A DNA stretch of 54,686 nt from an uncultured Eubacteriales bacterium (GTDB taxonomy: Bacteria > Bacillota > Clostridia > Christensenellales > CAG-138): assembly GCA_902761365.1 (NCBI GenBank), contig CACWJZ010000018.1:1-54686 (forward strand). Direction: 5' to 3'. Numbering within the stretch: position 1 is the first letter of the stretch; every line of letters starts with the position of its first letter. A program made the translations under genes and the position numbers. Positions 6,490 through 14,408 of the stretch are shown here, piece after piece. The notes under the pieces were generated by a model. The model was not told where the DNA came from. It did no database searches and worked only from the letters and a program-made list of their open reading frames with translations.

Positions 6490-8166
6490 TTATTTCCCTA
6501 TGACCACGCTGGTTTGTCCGCCGAGCGTCAGGGTGGCGCCCTCTAAGGTGGCCTCCTCCAGACCGATCACGGCCCGGAGGGTGGCAAAGTCGCCGATGGC
6601 GGACAAATCCACGGTCTTGGAGCTCCGGCCCGTGTTGTGGAGGACCAGCACCGTATTTCCGTCCAGCGTGGCCGTGAAGCCGCCCACCTTGCTGCCCTCG
6701 ATGGTCACCGCCTTGTACGCGCCCCGGGCGATGGCCGGGTTGGCCTTGCGGATCATGATGAGCTTCTTATAGTAGGTGTACAGGCTGTAGGGGTCCTGCT
6801 TCTGCTCCTTCGCGGTCTCCTTGACCTGCTTGTCCGCCGTATAGGTGGTGCCCGTGGGGTCCTTCACCGTGTTCCCGTCGCCCCAGAGCATGGCGAGCCG
6901 CCGATTGGCGTCGGTGTTGGCGCCGCCCCGGGAGCCCCGCATGCCCAGCTCCTCCCCGTAGTAGAGGAAGGGGGACCCGGGTCCCAGGATGTACAGGTTG
7001 GCCGCCATCTGCATGTTCCCGGAGGCCACGGTCAAAGCGCCGGCGATCCGGTCCATGTCGTGGTTGGAGAGGAAGGGCACGAACATGGCGTCGGGGTTGG
7101 TGTTCTCGATGGACTTCAGGTACTTCTCCACGTATTTGGCCAGCTCGCCCGCGTTGCCCTGCTTGGCGGTCTCTGCAAAGAGCCCCTCCACCTGGCCCAC
7201 GGTGAAGTTGAAGCAGTTGGTGGCGGGGTAGTAGACGCCCGTGACGCCGTCCCCGTCCCAGACCTCAGCCACGGTGTACAGGCCGGGGTACTCGCTGCGG
7301 AGGGTGGTCAAATACTCCTTCCAGTACGATACGCTCTCCTTGTGGCTGCCGTAGTAGACGTACTTGGCGGCGTCGTAGCGGAAGCCGTCCACCTTCTTGT
7401 CCAGATAGTACCGGGAGATCTTCAGCACCTCCTCCCGGACGGCGGGGTTGTCGAAGTTCAGCTCCGGCATGCCGTCGTAGAAGTTGCACTCGTAGTACAC
7501 GTCGGTGCCGGAGAGGGCGGCGAAGGCCCGGCCCTGAGGCGCCGCCTGGCCCTTGGTATAATAGGAATAGAAGTCGTAGTAGGGGCTGGTCTTGTCGTTC
7601 TTCTTGTGGGCCTCGGTGAATTCCTTGAACCACTGGCAGTCCTTGGCAGTGTGGTTGATGACCATGTCCAAAATGAGCTTCACGCCCCGGCTGTGGCAGA
7701 GGGCGATGAGATCGTCCAGATCCTTCTGGGTGCCGAACTTGGGGTCGATGGTGTAGTAGTCCGTCACGTCGTACTTATGATAGGAAGGGGACTTGAAGAT
7801 GGGCGTGAGCCAGATGCCCTCGATGCCTAAGGATTTGCCGGAGTTGGGGTCGCCGTCGTTCAGGTAGTCGAACTTGTCGATGATGCCCCGAAGGTCCCCG
7901 ATGCCGTCCCCGTTGGAGTCAGCGAAGGAGCCCACGAAGATCTCATAGAACACCCGGGCGTTGTCCTTCACGGCGTAGTCCGTGCGGAGCAGGGGGTCGT
8001 CGACGACGTACTCCCCCTGGGGTTTTGGAGTGGGCTCCGGCGCAGGCGCTTCGGTGGCGGCGGGCGCCTCGGTGGGGGTGGGGGCCTCAGCGGCCTTCTT
8101 CTGACACCCAAAGCAGGTGAACAGCAGCAGGGCCGCCAGCAGCAGGATGGATACTCGTTTAGCCAT
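6490..8166 (-). CDS. Surface lipoprotein alpha-amylase (GH13)
   Basis: 558 aa with a lipoprotein signal peptide: lipobox TCFGC with Cys21, then a Pro/Thr/Ala-Glu stalk (residues 28-50). The catalytic barrel shows all four GH13 regions: DMVINHT (Asp167), GFRYDAAKY (nucleophile Asp265), VAEVW (acid/base Glu301) and FLSNHD (Asp370). The C-terminal about 90 residues form the usual beta domain. It would hydrolyse starch or maltodextrin while tethered to the membrane. It is convergent with the padR operon. It lies 1.3 kb from the glucan-type ABC importer at 9523-15431, so the two likely act together. Upstream on the minus strand a TTGACA box and TACAAT about 16 bp apart suggest its promoter. Confidence 0.95.
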   Translation of the reverse strand: MAKRVSILLLAALLLFTCFGCQKKAAEAPTPTEAPAATEAPAPEPTPKPQGEYVVDDPLLRTDYAVKDNARVFYEIFVGSFADSNGDGIGDLRGIIDKFDYLNDGDPNSGKSLGIEGIWLTPIFKSPSYHKYDVTDYYTIDPKFGTQKDLDDLIALCHSRGVKLILDMVINHTAKDCQWFKEFTEAHKKNDKTSPYYDFYSYYTKGQAAPQGRAFAALSGTDVYYECNFYDGMPELNFDNPAVREEVLKISRYYLDKKVDGFRYDAAKYVYYGSHKESVSYWKEYLTTLRSEYPGLYTVAEVWDGDGVTGVYYPATNCFNFTVGQVEGLFAETAKQGNAGELAKYVEKYLKSIENTNPDAMFVPFLSNHDMDRIAGALTVASGNMQMAANLYILGPGSPFLYYGEELGMRGSRGGANTDANRRLAMLWGDGNTVKDPTGTTYTADKQVKETAKEQKQDPYSLYTYYKKLIMIRKANPAIARGAYKAVTIEGSKVGGFTATLDGNTVLVLHNTGRSSKTVDLSAIGDFATLRAVIGLEEATLEGATLTLGGQTSVVIGK

Positions 8167-8237
8167 GGTCTTTCCCCTTTCACGATGGAGGTTATATATA
8201 ATTGTATACGGAAGGCCCTGTTTGTCAAGATACTCCC

Positions 8238-8273
8238 TTTTCAGCGGCCCTTTTTTGTGGTATAATTACGAGT
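8238..8273 (+). promoter_or_regulatory. Extended -10 promoter for a leaderless transcript
   Basis: TGG plus TATAAT (8261-8266) ends 7 nt before the ATG at 8274. No Shine-Dalgarno lies between them. The -35 (TTTTCA, 8238-8243, 17 bp upstream) is poor, but the TG extension compensates. Transcription would start at or next to the ATG. Confidence 0.65.
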
Positions 8274-8765
8274 ATGGAACTGCACGCTTTGTATGGACAG
8301 GAAGAATTGACCAAGGCCCGGATCGCCCGGCAGCGGACCGGCCGGGCCATGATCGCGGTGGCGGCCGTGGGGCTCGCGGCCTGCGTCGCCGTCTGCTGCT
8401 TCGCCACCCGGCAGAACCAGGGCGTGACATTGCCCCTCGCCGTGGGCATCTCCACTCTGGCGGGCTGGATCGTGATCTTTCTCTCCCACAGCCGCTATGA
8501 GGGGGCGAAGGCCAGGGTCCGGCACGTGGAGCTCATGCTCACCGGCCCGCGGGAGCGGTTCTCCGGGACCTTCGAGAAGCTGGACGGGGTGTATCGGGTG
8601 AAGCGGGGCGTCAGCATCCGCAAGGTCCGCCAGCGGGAGGAATTCCATGAGACGCTGCTCTCGGTATACGACGAGAAGGCGTCCCGGCTGCCGGACCGAT
8701 TCACCGGCACGGTGGAGACGGTGTACGACTGCATCGTGGCCTTTGGGGAGGAGGGGGAGGCATGA
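8274..8765 (+). CDS. Uncharacterised two-TM membrane protein
   Basis: 163 aa from MELHALYGQEEL. An upstream in-frame ATG at 8202 was rejected because the promoter lies between the two. There are two hydrophobic segments (about residues 26-46 and 52-70). A basic cytoplasmic-looking C-terminal half follows (VRHVELMLTGPRERFSGTFEKL, split by charged residues, and a DRFTGTVETVYDCIVAF end). No family is recognised. It is coupled by ATGA overlap to the next gene, so the two products probably work together. It sits between the divergent amylase and the glucan importer, but nothing in it suggests sugar binding. Confidence 0.72.
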   Translation: MELHALYGQEELTKARIARQRTGRAMIAVAAVGLAACVAVCCFATRQNQGVTLPLAVGISTLAGWIVIFLSHSRYEGAKARVRHVELMLTGPRERFSGTFEKLDGVYRVKRGVSIRKVRQREEFHETLLSVYDEKASRLPDRFTGTVETVYDCIVAFGEEGEA

Positions 8766-9310
8766 AGGGCATCTTCAAAAATCTTCATCGCTACGTCCTC
8801 TGGCTGGTGGTCAGCTTCTTCCTCTGGGCTTGGATCTTCACCCTCATCACCAACGCCCCGGCGGGGAAGAAGGTGGTTCTGTACGCGGGGCTGCCCGCCA
8901 TGGAGCGGGAGGCCCTGGCCGCCGCCCTGGAGGCCGACATGCCCGAGCACATCCGCTATGTGGAGACCTGGGTGTTCTCCGACGAGATGTTCTCCCCGGC
9001 CAACATCGAGACGGGGGACCTGTTCATCGTGGCCACGGACCAGGTGGACCAATACCGGAACACCTTCGGGGCGCTGGATGGGGTGGATTTCCCCGATCGG
9101 CCCCTCTTTGAGATCGACGGCAAGCCCTGCGGCGTCTGCGTCTACGACGAGGAAGCGGGCATCCGCATCGGCACGAAGTACCTGGCCTACCTGCCGGGGG
9201 AGACCTACTACCTCTTCTTCAACGCCAATTCCAGGCACCTGGGCGCCTGGAACGGCTCCCGGGACGACGCGGCCCTTCGGGCGGCCCAGACGTTCCTGAC
9301 CCTGCCGTGA
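8762..9310 (+). CDS. Uncharacterised membrane-anchored extracytoplasmic protein
   Basis: 182 aa. One N-terminal membrane helix (about residues 11-31, VLWLVVSFFLWAWIFTLI) is followed by an outside domain of alternating strands and helices (KKVVLYAGLP, GDLFIVATDQVDQYRNTFG, KYLAYLPGETYYLFF). The pattern faintly resembles one lobe of a periplasmic-binding-protein fold, but the domain is too short for a full binding protein and I recognise no family. It is second in a two-gene operon with an ATGA overlap and is followed at once by a strong terminator. Confidence 0.68.
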   Translation: MKGIFKNLHRYVLWLVVSFFLWAWIFTLITNAPAGKKVVLYAGLPAMEREALAAALEADMPEHIRYVETWVFSDEMFSPANIETGDLFIVATDQVDQYRNTFGALDGVDFPDRPLFEIDGKPCGVCVYDEEAGIRIGTKYLAYLPGETYYLFFNANSRHLGAWNGSRDDAALRAAQTFLTLP

Positions 9311-9320
9311 TGCTTGCGCG

Positions 9321-9350
9321 GAAGCCCCCCTCTGGGGGCTTTTTTTTGTC
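9321..9350 (+). terminator. Rho-independent terminator
   Basis: The stem AGCCCCC/GGGGGCT around a short loop is followed by a run of eight T. It lies just after the stop at 9310. Confidence 0.88.
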
Positions 9351-9395
9351 GCCAAAATAATTACTTCAAATATTTACAATTTATCTAAAACCGGA

Positions 9396-9424
9396 TTGAC
9401 TTATATTAAAAACGGGTGTAAATT
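9396..9424 (+). promoter_or_regulatory. Probable promoter of the glucan-importer operon
   Basis: TTGACT (9396-9401), a 17-bp spacer and TAAATT (9419-9424) lie in a locally AT-rich stretch (9350-9435) that stands out from the GC-rich surroundings. The leader is about 90 nt long before the SD AGGAGG at 9510-9515. No clear operator palindrome was seen. Confidence 0.5.
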
Positions 9425-9522
9425 ATATATACATCGTGGGGGAAGTGGCGAAGGCGACAAAACCGCGGAACCCGGATGAAAATGTACGGCATGAAAATGC
9501 ACAAATCACAGGAGGAATGAGC

Positions 9523-11748
9523 ATGAAAAAAACGTTAGCTATCGTACTCGCTCTCGTCATGGTGCTTGGTGTGATCGCCTGCACGCCCAAGGCCACCACC
9601 ACGCCTCAGACCGAAACCAAGACTGAGACCAAGACCGAGACGAAGACCGAGACCGAAACCAAGCCCGCGGCCGCGTCCAGCGAGCTGGCCGGTGAGTACA
9701 CCATCACCGTATGGGCTGCTGAGAAGGTCGTCGAGCTGACCAAGAAGCAGATCGAGGACTTCAACAACAGCAACGACATGGGCATCAAGTTCAAGGCGAC
9801 CGTTGAGGCCGTCGGCGAAGGCGATGCGGCCACCAAGATGATCACCGACGTGGAAGCGGGCGGCGACATCTACTTCTTCGCGCAGGACCAGTTCAACCGT
9901 CTGGTGCAGGCCGGTGCTCTGGGCAAGCTGGGCGCCAAGGCGGCTGAGTTCGTCAAGACCAACAACGTGGAAGCTGCCGTGACCGCGGCCACCACGGGCG
10001 AAGATTTCTATGCTTACCCCGTGACCGCCGACAACACCTACTTCGTGTTCTACGACAAGAGCGTGGTCAAGGCTGAGTCCCTGGGCGACATCGGCAAGAT
10101 GATCGCCGACTGCGAAGCCGCCGGCAAGACCTTCTGCTTCGACCTGAAGAACGGCTGGTATCTGCCCGCCTTCTTCTTCGGCGCCGGCTGCAAGTCCGTG
10201 TGGGAAGCCGACAGCGATGGCAAGTTCCTGTCCGTGGTCGACAACTTCAACTCCGACAAGGGCTTCGTCGCCGCCAAGGCCATGAACGTGGTCATGAACT
10301 CCGACAAGTTCGTCAACAGCTCCGAGACCTCCGAATTCGACAACAATGCCGGCTTCGTGGTCAGCGGCACCTGGAACATCAAGAACGCGCAGGACATCCT
10401 GGGCGACAACTACGGCGCAGCGCCCCTGCCCAAGTTCACCGTGGACGGCAAGGAGTACCAGCTCAGCCCCTTCATCGGCTCCAAGCTGGTGGGCGTGAAG
10501 CCTCACTCCGATGCCAAGCTCAACGCGGCGTGCCATCAGCTGGCTCAGTACCTGACCGGCGAGAAGGGCCAGCTGGAGCGGTTCACCGTGGCTGAGTGGG
10601 GTCCCTCCAACATCGCCGCCGCCAAGAGCGAAGAGGTCCTGAAGAACGCCGCCATCGGCGCCATCGCGCAGCAGGGTGCCTACTCCGTGTACCAGGGCAA
10701 CATCCCCGGCAACTGGTGGGGCAACAGCGCCCAGGTCCTGGGCGAGGCCGTCCAGAAGGCCACCAACGACGACGAGCTCAAGGCTGCTTTGAAGGCCTAT
10801 GAGGAGTCCCTCGGCGACTACCTGAAGAAGGAAGGCGAAGAGGAGCTGCCCGATGCCTGGGGCGTGGTCGGCAGCTTTGCCGCCAGCGAGTGGGGCAAGA
10901 GCAAGGACGTGCCCATGACCGAGAAGGAGCCCGGCATCTGGGTGTCCGATCCCGTGGAGCTGAAGGCCGGTGAGGAGTTCAAGGTCCGTCTCAACAACGA
11001 CTGGGGCTCCAACTTCGGCGTGAACTGCGAGGCCAACGGCGCCAACATCGTGGTGCCCGCGGACGATACCTACACCGTCACCCTGAACCTCAACGACCTG
11101 ACGCTGACCTTCGTCAACCAGGAAGGCGTCCTGCCCGAGGCCGCGCCCGCGCCCGAGGGTGAAGCAGCCCCCGATACCTGGGGTGTGGTCGGTGGCTTCG
11201 AGGCCAGCGGCTGGGAGAAGGATGTCCCCATGAAGGAGAAGGAAGCCGGTCTCTGGGTGTCCGATCCTGTGGAGATGAAGGCTGACGACGAGTACAAGGT
11301 CCGCGCCAACGGCGAGTGGAAGAAGAACTACGGCTTCGACGAGGCGGGCGCCACCAAGGCTGACGGCCAGACCAACGGCAAGGTGGCGGCTGACGGCACC
11401 TACATCGTCACCCTCGATCTGCGTGACGAGGCCGCTCCCGCGCTGACCATCGCCGAGAAGCAGCCCGACACCTTCGCCGTCATCGGCGCCATCTGCGGCA
11501 CCACCTGGGACAAGGACTTTGCCATGACCGAAGTGGAACCCGGCGTCTGGAAGTCCGAAGCGCTGGAGCTGCATGCCGGTGAGGAGTTCAAAGTCCGCGC
11601 CAACGGCGCCTGGGATCTGAGCTATGGCTTAGATGACGGCGTGGCCAATCCGGATAACGGCACCAACGTGAAGGTCGATGCCGACGGCACCTACATCGTG
11701 GTCCTGGATTTGAACGCCATGACGCTGACCCTGGAGCCCGCTGCGTAA
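9523..11748 (+). CDS. Maltodextrin-type ABC substrate-binding lipoprotein with three C-terminal SusE/F-like modules
   Basis: 741 aa from the ATG at 9523 (7 nt after the SD; the ATG at 9517 is too close). The lipobox is LGVIAC with Cys20, followed by a TETK-type repetitive stalk. Residues about 50-430 form a MalE-like binding protein (ITVWAAEKVVELTKKQIEDF, KMITDVEAGGDIYFFAQDQ, FVVSGTWNI, then NWWGNSAQVLGEAV near the end). Three similar modules then start near residues 444, 551 and 649, each about 90-100 aa. They share the pattern W-GVVG, PM-EKEPGIWVSDPVEL, EEFKVR-N-W--N-G, T-TVTL-L, which resembles SusE/SusF-type starch-binding modules. The modules probably hold starch at the surface while the first domain passes oligosaccharides to the permeases. 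Fusion of such modules to a transport binding protein is unusual. Confidence 0.85.
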   Translation: MKKTLAIVLALVMVLGVIACTPKATTTPQTETKTETKTETKTETETKPAAASSELAGEYTITVWAAEKVVELTKKQIEDFNNSNDMGIKFKATVEAVGEGDAATKMITDVEAGGDIYFFAQDQFNRLVQAGALGKLGAKAAEFVKTNNVEAAVTAATTGEDFYAYPVTADNTYFVFYDKSVVKAESLGDIGKMIADCEAAGKTFCFDLKNGWYLPAFFFGAGCKSVWEADSDGKFLSVVDNFNSDKGFVAAKAMNVVMNSDKFVNSSETSEFDNNAGFVVSGTWNIKNAQDILGDNYGAAPLPKFTVDGKEYQLSPFIGSKLVGVKPHSDAKLNAACHQLAQYLTGEKGQLERFTVAEWGPSNIAAAKSEEVLKNAAIGAIAQQGAYSVYQGNIPGNWWGNSAQVLGEAVQKATNDDELKAALKAYEESLGDYLKKEGEEELPDAWGVVGSFAASEWGKSKDVPMTEKEPGIWVSDPVELKAGEEFKVRLNNDWGSNFGVNCEANGANIVVPADDTYTVTLNLNDLTLTFVNQEGVLPEAAPAPEGEAAPDTWGVVGGFEASGWEKDVPMKEKEAGLWVSDPVEMKADDEYKVRANGEWKKNYGFDEAGATKADGQTNGKVAADGTYIVTLDLRDEAAPALTIAEKQPDTFAVIGAICGTTWDKDFAMTEVEPGVWKSEALELHAGEEFKVRANGAWDLSYGLDDGVANPDNGTNVKVDADGTYIVVLDLNAMTLTLEPAA

Positions 11749-11819
11749 GCAAAACAAAGTTGGAATTTGATCCTCGATATAAAGCGTTACCGCTTTGATC
11801 GGACCTGATTTCATCGGAT

Positions 11820-11856
11820 CTCGGTTGGAGCCGGAAACGGCTCCGACCGAGTTTTT
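11820..11856 (+). terminator. Intra-operon attenuating terminator
   Basis: A 14-bp stem (arms 11820-11833 and 11838-11851, one G-T type pair) with a GAAA loop is followed by TTTTT. It sits between the binding-protein gene and the permease genes. Such hairpins let the binding protein be made in excess over the membrane subunits. Confidence 0.85.
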
Positions 11857-11872
11857 AGTTTGAGGGGGACAT

Positions 11873-13405
11873 ATGAAGAAATATTCTGATCTGGAGTATT
11901 TGAAACTTTCCAAATGGGAACGGTTCCAGTATAAGTTCCTCAGCTTCTTTGCCGCCATCCCCGTCGCCATCTGGAACGCCATCAAGGGCATCGGGAACTG
12001 GTTCAAAAAGGCTGGCTTAGCCATCGGGAACGAGCTCAAGGACATCGTTATGACCTTTGTCCAGGGCGACTGGAAAACCAGGCTTTCCTATCTCATCATG
12101 GGCTTTGGCAGCATCGCCCGCGGGCAGGTCCTGCGCGGTCTGCTGTTCCTGATCTTCGAGGTGGTCTTCATCGGCTATATGATCCTGGCCGGCGTGTACT
12201 GGATGAGTATGCTGCCGAGCCTGGGCCTTATCGGGCCCCACAAGGAGTACCATGAGCTGCTGGACACCTACGTCACCGTCTACGGCGACAACTCCTTCAA
12301 GATCCTGCTCTACGGCGTGCTGACCATGTTCTTCATCGTGGCGTTCATCTTCACCTGGCGCCTCAACATCAAGCAGAACAAGATCGCCGAGAGCATCCTC
12401 CGCTCCGGCAAGAAGCTCAAGAGCGGCAAGGACGACCTCAGGTCCCTGGTGGACGATCAGTTCCACAAGACCCTGCTGGCCCTGCCCTTGACCGGCATCC
12501 TGATTTTCACGGTGATGCCCCTGGTGTTCATGATCCTGGTGGCCTTCACCAACTACGACGGCACTCACGACGGCTTCTCCAACAACCTGTTCACCTGGGT
12601 GGGCCTGGAGAACTTCAACACCATGCTCCACTGGTCCGGCGGCGGCAGCACCAACTACTCCGCCACCTTCGGCGAGGTGCTGAGCTGGACGCTGATGTGG
12701 GCTTTCTTCGCCACCTTCACCAACTACTTCCTGGGCATGGCCGTGGCCATGATGATCAACAAGAAGGGCATCCGGCTCAAGAAGGTTTGGCGGACCATCC
12801 TGGTCACCACCATCGCCATCCCGCAGTTCATCTCCCTGTTGTACGTCAGCAAGATGTTCGCCAAGAACGGCATCATCAACGGCCTGTTGCTGGACTTGGG
12901 CTGGATATCGAAGGCCCTGCCCTTCTGGGAGGATCCCACCTGGGCCCGGTGCACGGTCATCGGCGTCAACATCTGGATCGGCATCCCCTACCTCATGCTG
13001 ATCGCCACCGGCATCTTGATGAACATCCCGGCGGACCTGTATGAATCCGCCAAGATCGACGGCGCCAGCGGCTGGCAGCAGTATTCCAAGATCACCCTGC
13101 CCTACATGCTGTTCGTCACGGGTCCGTATCTTCTGACCAGCTTCACGGGCAACATCAACAACTTCAACGTCATCTACCTGCTGACGGGCGGCGCGCCCAT
13201 CAACATCAACGCCTCCGGCGCGGCGGGCAGCGTGGGCTACACGGATTTGTTGATCACGTGGCTATTCAAGATAACGACCGGCGCGGAGTCCAAGTATTAT
13301 CTGGCGTCCGTCCTTGGTATCTTGGTGTTCATCATCATGGCCATCTTCACCCTGGTCGTGTACGGCATCCTGCCATCCATCAAGAATGAGGAGGACTTCC
13401 AATAA
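11873..13405 (+). CDS. MalF-type sugar ABC transporter permease
   Basis: 510 aa, ATG after a GAGGGGGA SD. The N-terminal extension (about residues 1-200) carries several membrane helices and a charged loop; this longer MalF form is common in glucan importers. The core permease has the EAA loop ESAKIDGASGWQQYSKITLP, which docks to the ATPase. The last segment (VLGILVFIIMAIFTLVVYGI) is the terminal helix. It pairs with the next permease (stop and start share one base, TAATG) and with the binding lipoprotein upstream. Substrate by context: maltodextrin or related alpha-glucan oligosaccharides. Confidence 0.92.
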   Translation: MKKYSDLEYLKLSKWERFQYKFLSFFAAIPVAIWNAIKGIGNWFKKAGLAIGNELKDIVMTFVQGDWKTRLSYLIMGFGSIARGQVLRGLLFLIFEVVFIGYMILAGVYWMSMLPSLGLIGPHKEYHELLDTYVTVYGDNSFKILLYGVLTMFFIVAFIFTWRLNIKQNKIAESILRSGKKLKSGKDDLRSLVDDQFHKTLLALPLTGILIFTVMPLVFMILVAFTNYDGTHDGFSNNLFTWVGLENFNTMLHWSGGGSTNYSATFGEVLSWTLMWAFFATFTNYFLGMAVAMMINKKGIRLKKVWRTILVTTIAIPQFISLLYVSKMFAKNGIINGLLLDLGWISKALPFWEDPTWARCTVIGVNIWIGIPYLMLIATGILMNIPADLYESAKIDGASGWQQYSKITLPYMLFVTGPYLLTSFTGNINNFNVIYLLTGGAPININASGAAGSVGYTDLLITWLFKITTGAESKYYLASVLGILVFIIMAIFTLVVYGILPSIKNEEDFQ

Positions 13406-14274
13406 TGGAAACGAAATCTATGAAACAGCACATGGGGATGCGGACGGCCAACGCCATCTCCAACACGGTCATCCATGTCCTGCTCGTCATCATCAGCGTC
13501 ATCTGGCTGGTCCCCTTCGTCTGTATCGTGCTCCAGTCCCTGCGCGTGGAGTCCACCTGGCAGGTCGGTTACATCATCCCGCAGAAGTGGGGCCTTGACA
13601 ACTTCAAGAACCTGCTGAGCACCAACTTCCCCAAGTGGTACCTGAACACCTTCATCACGGCGCTCGTGACGGCGGCCCTGCAGACCATCATCATCCTCTG
13701 CATGAGCTACACCCTGTCCCGCTTCCGGTTCAAGGCGCGCAAGCCTCTGATGAAGTTCATGCTGATCCTGGGCCTGTTCCCCGGCATGCTCACCATGATC
13801 ATCCTGTACCGTGTTTTGAAGGATCTGGGCCTCACCCAGGCCAACGCGGTCCCCGGATTGATCCTGGTGTACATCGCCTCCTCCGGCATGGGCTACTACG
13901 TGTCCAAGGGCTTCTTCGACACCATCCCCAAGTCCCTGGACGAGGCGGCCCGGATCGACGGCGCGACCCGCGCCCAGGTGCTCTGGAAGATCATCCTGCC
14001 CCTGGCCGGCCCCATCGTCATCTACACGCTGCTGACCGGCTTCATGGGTCCCTGGGGCGATTACGTGTTCGCCAACTACATCTCCTTCGGCAATTCGTCC
14101 GGCATGAACGTGGCCGTCGGTATGTACAACTGGTTGACGCCTGACCAGATCAACAATAACTACACCATGTTCTGCGCGGGCGGCGTTGTCGTGGCTATCC
14201 CGGTGGTCATCCTGTTCATGTGCTTGCAGAAGTACTATGTTGAGGGCGTCACCGGCGGCGCGGTCAAGGGTTAA
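13405..14274 (+). CDS. MalG-type sugar ABC transporter permease
   Basis: 289 aa, six predicted membrane helices, normal length for MalG. The start overlaps the malF-like stop by one base. The EAA loop reads DEAARIDGATRAQVLWKIIL. The N-terminal cytoplasmic tail is short (METKSMKQHMGMRT). It forms the heterodimeric channel with the product of 11873-13405. Confidence 0.94.
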   Translation: METKSMKQHMGMRTANAISNTVIHVLLVIISVIWLVPFVCIVLQSLRVESTWQVGYIIPQKWGLDNFKNLLSTNFPKWYLNTFITALVTAALQTIIILCMSYTLSRFRFKARKPLMKFMLILGLFPGMLTMIILYRVLKDLGLTQANAVPGLILVYIASSGMGYYVSKGFFDTIPKSLDEAARIDGATRAQVLWKIILPLAGPIVIYTLLTGFMGPWGDYVFANYISFGNSSGMNVAVGMYNWLTPDQINNNYTMFCAGGVVVAIPVVILFMCLQKYYVEGVTGGAVKG

Positions 14275-14301
14275 TCGGAAAGCGAGAAGAAAGAAGGAGC
14301 C

Positions 14302-14402
14302 GTGTGAAAACGGGGTTTTCACACACGTAGTTTGTGCCTTTGCCGCGGACCGGCGCGGCAATTTTGCAGGCAAAACCGGCAAAACTACAGAAAAGGATGT
14401 AG
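14302..14402 (+). promoter_or_regulatory. Structured spacer (two stem-loops) between permease and ATPase genes
   Basis: The first hairpin is GTGTGAAAAC/GTTTTCACAC around GGG (about 14302-14325). The second is TTGCCGCG/CGCGGCAA (about 14339-14360) followed by TTTT, nested in an outer pair GTAGTTT/AAACTAC. These may attenuate the message or protect its 3' end, lowering or uncoupling expression of the following ATPase gene. Confidence 0.55.
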
Positions 14403-14408
14403 AATAAT

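Noticed and set aside
9601-9665. Short tandem repeat (ACCGAGACGAAG-like) as a regulatory repeat
   Set aside because: It is the in-frame TETK linker after the lipobox.
9535-11574. A long open frame antisense to the binding lipoprotein
   Set aside because: Same GC-bias shadow effect; the sense protein has a lipobox, a MalE-like domain and repeat modules.
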